Source: an uncultured Bacteroidota bacterium
Lineage (GTDB): Bacteria; Bacteroidota; Bacteroidia; UBA7662
Direction of reading: 5' to 3'
Length of the DNA: 6,275 nucleotides
Assembly: GCA_903856555.1 (NCBI GenBank)
Contig: CAIOCC010000113.1
Location: 1-6,275, forward strand
Part shown: positions 3,701-6,275 of the stretch, one piece after another
How positions within the stretch are numbered: the first letter of the stretch is position 1
Layout of the letters: each line of letters opens with the position of its first letter
Translations under genes and position numbers: made by a program
Notes under the pieces: generated by a model
What the model was told of the DNA's origin: nothing
Seen by the model: only the letters and a program-made list of their open reading frames with translations
The model's database searches: none

Positions 3701-6275
3701 TTCCAGCGCCATTTCCACCCGCCACGGTAACCCCCGCAATTGCACCTGGTGCCCATCGTTGAATTCGATGATTATGATGATCTACCACATAAACATTGTA
3801 GTGAGGATCCACAAAAACGCCGTAAGGTCCGTACAATTGATTCATACCGCTTCCAGCCCCATTCCCGCCCGCAACGACGGATCCACTTGAAGAGCCAGCC
3901 TCGTACCGCATCACTCGATGATTGTTATGATCCGCCACAAATATTTCTCCTTGTCTTTGAGCAAAAACCCCAAGCGGATAATTCATTTGCGTCAGACCGC
4001 TACCCCCACCTCCTTGACCGGCAACAAACTCAATGACTCCTGTTTCCAGGTCTTTTTTTACCACTCTGTGTTGGTTGGGTTGGGTAAAATACAAGTCCTT
4101 ACCGTTTCTCCCAAGAAATACCCCGGAAGGATAGTCATAATTATTGACTTCCAAATTTGCTAACGGATCCAATCGCATTTGATTTTGGCCCACTTCCTCG
4201 TTGCCCCTGTACCATTGAACCGAAACAACATTCGTATCGACAAGGGAAGGCGAACTTAACTGAACAGACCCCGGAAAACACAAATTTCCAGTCGAATGAA
4301 TGGACGCTGATGGATTAACCAAAACCGGAATAGCACAGGATTGCGCCGTACAACCGCTAGGATGGCTCACCATCAAACGATAGGAACCCGAAGAATGCGC
4401 CATCAGGAATCGGGTGGTAGCGCCTGGCAGATGAACCCCGTCCTTGATCCATTGATAGGTACAGCCAGGAATTGAATCTCCCGTTAATACGGTGGCCTGA
4501 CCCTCGCAAACAAGGTTCCCCGAACTAGAGGTCACCTTCACAAGCAAACCGCATTGATTCCCATCCACTAAACACCCTTCTTTGGTATAAGCTTTGGCCG
4601 TATACAGTCCCGCATCGGAGGTAGAAAAAGTCATGGATGTCAATGGCTCATGAGCCAATGATTGAACCCATTGCCTGCCTCTTTCAGCTATGTAAAGGTT
4701 TCCTTGACGGTCAATCCGAATTCCAGATGGATCGTTCAGTTGGCCCGCACTGTTCCCATACCCGTTGTACCCTCCAACAACCTGACCGTTGATTGAGCCA
4801 GCCCTCCATAGCATAGCCCGATGGTTTCCGCGGTCACTGATGTACACCGACCCAGATCCAAGCACCGAAACATCCCATGGGTTGGAAAGCTGATTAGACC
4901 TCGCTCCCTGCCCATTCCCACCTGCAACAGTAACGCCGTTTGATGCACCGATGGACCAGCGCTGAACACGATGGTTGTATTGGTCCGCAACAAAAAGTTC
5001 GCCGTCTTGATTCATACAAATACCGGCGGGGTAATAGAGTTGATTGGGCATAGAGCCGGGGCCGTTTCCTCCGGCCACGACAGAACCCGTATCGGCACCA
5101 GGTATCCACTTGACCACTCGATGATTACCGTAGTCCGATACAAATACATCCCCTGTTCTATGAACCCAAATGCCATGAGGGCTGGATAACTGATTTAAAT
5201 TGAGTCCATTACCTCTTCCGCCGGCAACAACCGTTCCGACACCTTGACCTTGAATCCATCGAACAACCCGATGATTTCCTTGATCACTCACATAAATCCA
5301 ACCTCGTTCATCCACAAAAACCCCCAAGGGTCGATCCAATTGTGTAAGTCCCGCACCACGACCGTTACCGCCGGCCACCACAACGCCCTGACCTCCAGTG
5401 GGAGACCACTTAACAATCCGATCAAATTCCGTGTCAGCCACATACAAATTCCCTTCCCGGTCGATGTGTATCCCCTGAGGGGAATTCAAGTTACTCACCC
5501 AACCATACCAGGGATGATACATGGAGGGAACTTGATAAAGCTGTTGTAAAACTTGGGTATATTTTGCATCTTGATAATTGTGAACGATCCCATTTCGAAA
5601 CCATGCAATTCCAGACAAAATAGAATCGTTTCCTGTGATAGCAAGATGTACACCAGGCGTATCGTTAGGACATTCTGCCAAGGTTGATACACCAAAGCTA
5701 GGCGTGGGTCGAAGAACGTAATCCTCCGAGGTTGTCGTACAACCTTGCTGATTAACCACCATTAACCTATAAGTGCCTGGCAATACCGTTCTAAACTCAA
5801 CGCCCGTTTCACCTGGCATATCCAGCCCATCACGCTGCCATTGATAAGATAAACCGGTTTGTTGAATGGCGCGGAGGGCCAAGGTATCACCAAAACATGC
5901 TTCACCTTGGTTGCTTGTCCAAACGATCGCATGTGGAACGAAATTCACGCTTCCTTGAACATCGACTTCACAGCCTCCATAGGTAAATAGCTTGGCTGTA
6001 TAAGTGCCTGCAGCCATGGTTTGATACGGCTTCCCTGACAAGTTTTCAGGCTTGACATAATGAATACTTCCATAGCCTCTTTCAGCCACGCAAATTCCGC
6101 CCTTGGAGTCAACGCTTAGGCCCGTTGGGTCGTTCAAGGAGCCTACCACATGGCTTGTGCCGTTGTATCCAACAATAACTCGGCCTGTTTGCGCTCCTTT
6201 GCGCCATTGCATCACATGATTATTCGCCCTTGAAGTAAAATAAAGGGTGCCAGCAGCGTCCATTGCCAATCCCCA
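792..6275 (-). CDS. Giant secreted NHL-propeller / Ig-like multidomain protein with T9SS sorting domain (5' end outside window)
   Basis: The reading frame is open from the right edge to a TAA at 794-792, more than 1,825 codons. There is no real start in the window: the TTG at 6269 lies inside an NHL blade (P-x-G-L-A-M-D pattern) and the frame stays open beyond it. Order of domains: propeller tail (1-75), second half of an Ig-like fold (80-105), whole Ig-like domain (111-188), first Ig half (189-245), six-blade NHL propeller (258-540), second Ig half (541-575), whole Ig-like domain (576-652), first Ig half (653-708), six-blade propeller (709-990), second Ig half (991-1028), jelly-roll-like domain (1035-1187), five GCDS repeats (1190-1438), transthyretin-like domain (1442-1497), dockerin-like block (1502-1562), cohesin-like region (about 1600-1732) and type A sorting domain (1739-1825). 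It should cross the outer membrane by T9SS and be surface-attached or released. NHL propellers and Ig folds usually bind ligands, so a binding or adhesive role is inferred. No enzyme motif was recognised, and the signal peptide lies off-window. Confidence 0.95.
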   Translation of the reverse strand, partial: WGLAMDAAGTLYFTSRANNHVMQWRKGAQTGRVIVGYNGTSHVVGSLNDPTGLSVDSKGGICVAERGYGSIHYVKPENLSGKPYQTMAAGTYTAKLFTYGGCEVDVQGSVNFVPHAIVWTSNQGEACFGDTLALRAIQQTGLSYQWQRDGLDMPGETGVEFRTVLPGTYRLMVVNQQGCTTTSEDYVLRPTPSFGVSTLAECPNDTPGVHLAITGNDSILSGIAWFRNGIVHNYQDAKYTQVLQQLYQVPSMYHPWYGWVSNLNSPQGIHIDREGNLYVADTEFDRIVKWSPTGGQGVVVAGGNGRGAGLTQLDRPLGVFVDERGWIYVSDQGNHRVVRWIQGQGVGTVVAGGRGNGLNLNQLSSPHGIWVHRTGDVFVSDYGNHRVVKWIPGADTGSVVAGGNGPGSMPNQLYYPAGICMNQDGELFVADQYNHRVQRWSIGASNGVTVAGGNGQGARSNQLSNPWDVSVLGSGSVYISDRGNHRAMLWRAGSINGQVVGGYNGYGNSAGQLNDPSGIRIDRQGNLYIAERGRQWVQSLAHEPLTSMTFSTSDAGLYTAKAYTKEGCLVDGNQCGLLVKVTSSSGNLVCEGQATVLTGDSIPGCTYQWIKDGVHLPGATTRFLMAHSSGSYRLMVSHPSGCTAQSCAIPVLVNPSASIHSTGNLCFPGSVQLSSPSLVDTNVVSVQWYRGNEEVGQNQMRLDPLANLEVNNYDYPSGVFLGRNGKDLYFTQPNQHRVVKKDLETGVIEFVAGQGGGGSGLTQMNYPLGVFAQRQGEIFVADHNNHRVMRYEAGSSSGSVVAGGNGAGSGMNQLYGPYGVFVDPHYNVYVVDHHNHRIQRWAPGAIAGVTVAGGNGAGSALNQLYYPTNMVIGPDGWMYIVDKGNHRVLKWRTGENSGMVVAGGQGSGGGLNQLSSPHDVQVDVAGSLYITDVSNHRIMRWRAGSAFGEVVTGGIGAGGALSQLSTPQGLGLTSDGNLYTADYYNHRLLRYEAMGMDTNVFAPTMAGTYSAKVFYRNGCSTQTNSIRLGQDTTHFGSDSFVVQNNFTQNSSGWNTNQRFSYLGNQALGPFANQSLSYFNQNVPPYDSAYFEFDWNIHDSWDNNEPFYVTANGQLLGTFYFWHWGTANYPQLEPLGQSGTRCSGYPTRTYRARFAAPHGVGNNVSFSINQWNAEGVCNESWSIDNFRVTAGRSVTLCQGDTVWMGSMPLVSSGLHRLNFTNQLGCDSVVQAYVQVKPRPDDTTIHVQICAGGSYRFGSLNLTQSGRYTRVTTSHNGCDSTIHLELMVHPVYSTQTNRSLCYGQTFGFNGNALSTSGVYTAMLTASTGCDSMVTLHLTVADSINPTTLVQTLCMGDTLNLQGQAFWQGGSYTVVLTSHTGCDSLVYLDLQVANPSTTVIYDTIAFGSGFWLGSQLLNATGVYSLLLGNIQGCDSLVTVHLMVLNSPLRGVLRYQNTSLTPMAQVMLTLSSGNQAIDSVTTDGQGSFDFGIRPPGSYRLSFTNPRPWGGVNATDALGISRHFTNLQSLWGLRRQVADVNRTASINSSDALLVSMRYSLIINDFSAGDFGYSMDTFSIGQGDSVYLDLRSLCYGDVNGSYNPSVTARASWTRMDENGDQATNSGAYFLDLKAKRGMDLGAVSLNLRLPEGVQVVSVRSMSKVSDEAVVYKQQGRSLRLAWYHLMPWRLMEGDDVIRLELKGRAEGWLEMDETESELANSDGVALTGLPLTAARLRLQSSKAPLEASIFPNPASNRSSLNLNLGQPSTLRVEVVDAIGRRVYQSHDPMLSAGEHRLELPMDEWSDGQYYVLVQALTGDGQVLKQSLKLQKKR
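795..1055 (-). other. T9SS type A C-terminal sorting domain (protein domain)
   Basis: Residues 1739-1825, the extreme C terminus. It starts A-S-I-F-P-N-P-A-S-N, continues with L-R-V-E-V-V-D-A-I-G-R-R-V and L-S-A-G-E-H-R-L-E-L, and ends G-Q-Y-Y-V-L-V then V-L-K-Q-S-L-K-L-Q-K-K-R. The F-P-N-P opening, the D-x-x-G-R-x-V turn, the G-x-Y-x-V and the basic end are hallmarks of the Por/T9SS type A signal. This signal takes proteins through the outer membrane, where it is usually removed and the protein attached or released. Confidence 0.95.
1080..1472 (-). other. Cohesin-like beta-sandwich region (protein domain, tentative)
   Basis: Residues 1600-1730. The pattern L-G-A-V-S-L-N-L-R-L-P-E-G-V-Q-V-V-S-V, then R-S-L-R-L-A-W-Y, then G-D-D-V-I-R-L-E-L-K-G resembles the alternating strands and turns of a cohesin-like fold. 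This often follows the dockerin-like block in these proteins. Whether it contacts the adjacent dockerin-like segment is unknown. Similarity is at the pattern level only. Confidence 0.45.
1584..1946 (-). other. Transthyretin-like (carboxypeptidase regulatory / CNA-B-like) domain plus dockerin-like block (protein domains)
   Basis: Residues 1442-1497 form a small sandwich with the usual order: L-R-G-V-L-R-Y, then S-V-T-T-D-G-Q-G-S-F-D-F, then P-G-S-Y-R-L-S-F. Residues 1502-1562 follow with W-G-G-V-N-A-T-D-A-L and A-D-V-N-R-T-A-S-I-N-S-S-D-A-L. The latter aligns with a dockerin calcium loop: D1532, N1534, I1539, N1540 and D1543 fit, but positions 5 and 6 are T1536 and A1537 instead of Asp and Gly. 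C-Y-G-D-V-N-G-S-Y (1586-1594) is a familiar continuation of this block in Bacteroidota secreted proteins. Confidence 0.75.
1956..2702 (-). repeat. Five tandem 'GCDS' Ig-like repeats
   Basis: Residues 1190-1438. The G-C-D-S motif recurs with its cysteine at 1222, 1274, 1325, 1377 and 1428, steps of 51-52 residues. Each repeat reads roughly C-x-G-x-x followed by S-G-x-Y and then G-C-D-S-x-V-x-L-x-L-x-V. The first four have an upstream cysteine exactly 28 residues before the GCDS cysteine (1194, 1246, 1297, 1349), consistent with one disulphide per repeat. The fifth has alanine at the matching position 1400. Such chains are widespread in T9SS-exported Bacteroidota proteins, where they probably act as stalk-like spacers. 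Confidence 0.9.
2709..3167 (-). other. Jelly-roll / lectin-like domain (protein domain)
   Basis: Residues 1035-1187, between the third nested propeller and the GCDS repeats. It begins F-G-S-D-S-F-V-V, has F-E-F-D-W-N-I-H-D-S-W-D near its middle and ends N-E-S-W-S-I-D-N-F-R-V. The D-S-W-D ... E-S-W-x-[IL]-D-N-[FV]-x-V signature recalls beta-sandwich domains of secreted bacterial proteins that bind carbohydrate or other ligands. Aromatic residues are unusually dense (F-Y-F-W-H-W around 1116-1121). C1139 and C1174 may pair. This is the most AT-rich part of the gene in the rows I counted (38-43% GC). The family assignment is from memory and tentative. Confidence 0.45.
3300..4145 (-). repeat. NHL beta-propeller 3: six blades of 50 residues
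   Basis: Residues 709-990. Blade-opening prolines lie at 714, 765, 815, 865, 915 and 965, a 50-residue step apart from the first interval of 51. N-H-R-[VIL] is kept in blades 2 to 6, and blade 1 has Q-H-R-V-V-K. The glycine-rich link V-A-G-G-N-G-A-G recurs. Blade pairs match propeller 2 out of register: S-G-S-V-V-A-G-G followed by G-V-T-V-A-G-G occurs at blades 3-4 of propeller 2 but blades 2-3 here. This suggests single-blade gain and loss as well as whole-propeller copying. Confidence 0.92.
4314..4544 (-). other. Uninterrupted Ig-like domain 2 (protein domain)
   Basis: Residues 576-652, the tandem counterpart of the domain at 111-188. C588, W607, Y630 and C640 keep exactly the spacings of the first copy (C to W 19, W to Y 23, Y to C 10). 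An extra cysteine, C603, lies just before the tryptophan. C645 follows the domain core and could pair with it. Confidence 0.75.
4650..5498 (-). repeat. NHL beta-propeller 2: six blades of 50 residues
   Basis: Residues 258-540. The proline that opens each blade falls at residues 264, 314, 364, 414, 464 and 514, a strict 50-residue (150 bp) step. The repeated pattern is P-x-G-[IV]-x-[IV]-D, G-x-[LVI]-[YF]-V-[AS]-D, G-N-H-R-V-x-[RK]-W, then V-V-A-G-G-N-G and N-Q-L. Each blade is longer than the classical NHL repeat of about 40 residues because of the glycine-rich A-G-G-N-G link. Blade 6 ends in A-E-R-G-R-Q-W-V without the N-H-R motif. Six NHL blades normally close into a ring that presents a ligand-binding face. 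Confidence 0.92.
5706..5939 (-). other. Uninterrupted Ig-like domain 1 (protein domain)
   Basis: Residues 111-188. Landmarks are C125 in C-F-G-D-T, W144 in Y-Q-W-Q-R-D-G, Y167 in P-G-T-Y-R-L-M, and C177 in Q-G-C. This is the Ig/PKD-like sandwich common in Bacteroidota surface proteins. C125 and C177 are 52 residues apart, as are C588 and C640 in the second whole copy, and probably form the core disulphide once exported. Confidence 0.75.
6045..6275 (-). repeat. NHL beta-propeller 1, last two blades (truncated by window edge)
   Basis: Residues 1-75 carry two NHL blades: a D-A-A-G-T-L-Y-F then N-N-H-V-M-Q-W blade, and an L-N-D-P-T-G-L-S-V-D then V-A-E-R-G blade. The second has lost the N-H-R-V-x-R-W end. 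Its wording closely resembles the last two blades of propeller 2 (W-R-x-G, G-Y-N-G, L-N-D-P-x-G, A-E-R-G in the same order), which points to duplication of a whole propeller unit. About four earlier blades are expected beyond the right edge. Confidence 0.85.

Noticed and set aside
1920..4163. Several plus-strand open frames of 60-128 codons opposite the long gene (for example 1920-2306 and 3740-4036)
   Set aside because: They are antisense shadows of a repetitive coding sequence, with no family resemblance.
3300..5498. Regular 150-bp periodicity as a CRISPR-like or non-coding satellite array
   Set aside because: The period is a whole number of codons (50), the frame is open throughout, and the repeats encode NHL blades with conserved residues and variable third positions.
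3300..5498. An enzymatic role for the NHL propellers, such as a lyase of the peptidyl-glycine amidating type
   Set aside because: No catalytic residue pattern could be recognised, and the blades are near-identical repeats as in binding propellers.
6267..6269. TTG at the right end as the start of the long gene
   Set aside because: The frame stays open to the window edge, and the TTG encodes a conserved hydrophobic position inside an NHL blade. No signal peptide follows it, so the true start is off-window.

Overview
The window comes from a member of the Bacteroidota. The diagnostic feature is the C-terminal type A sorting domain of the type IX secretion system (T9SS) on the long protein, together with the Bacteroidota-style dockerin-like block (PWGGVNATDAL, GDVNGSY) and the chain of 'GCDS' repeats. 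I cannot name a genus. Base composition, counted on a few 60-base rows, runs from about 60% GC in nth to about 40% GC in the middle of the long gene.

All three recognisable genes lie on the minus strand and are closely spaced, so transcription runs from right to left. First comes a giant secreted multidomain protein (792 to the right edge; its start lies outside the window). It is followed after 34 bp by nth, a complete endonuclease III gene (104-757). After another 25 bp comes the first 26 codons of a short-chain dehydrogenase/reductase (1-78), cut by the left edge. Spacing would allow one transcript, but nothing links the three jobs: a surface or secreted protein, base-excision DNA repair, and an oxidoreductase. 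No RNA genes, mobile elements, CRISPR arrays or non-coding stretches longer than 34 bp were seen.

The long protein is the main interest. From its N-terminal side it holds the tail of one NHL beta-propeller, then two complete six-bladed NHL propellers with a blade period of exactly 50 residues (150 bp). Each propeller appears to be inserted inside an Ig-like domain: the first half (Cys, then W-[FY]-R) precedes the propeller and the second half (A-G-x-Y then Cys ten residues later) follows it. Between nested units sits an uninterrupted Ig-like domain with the same landmarks, giving a tandem unit of about 465 residues. The C-terminal part is a jelly-roll-like domain, five 'GCDS' repeats of about 51.5 residues, a transthyretin-like domain, a dockerin-like block, a cohesin-like sandwich, and the T9SS sorting signal. 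The likely location is the cell surface or outside the cell, with a binding or adhesive role. No enzymatic motif was recognised.

Protein residue numbers for the long gene count from codon 6269-6267 as residue 1. Two more in-frame codons (Trp, Gly) precede it before the window ends.
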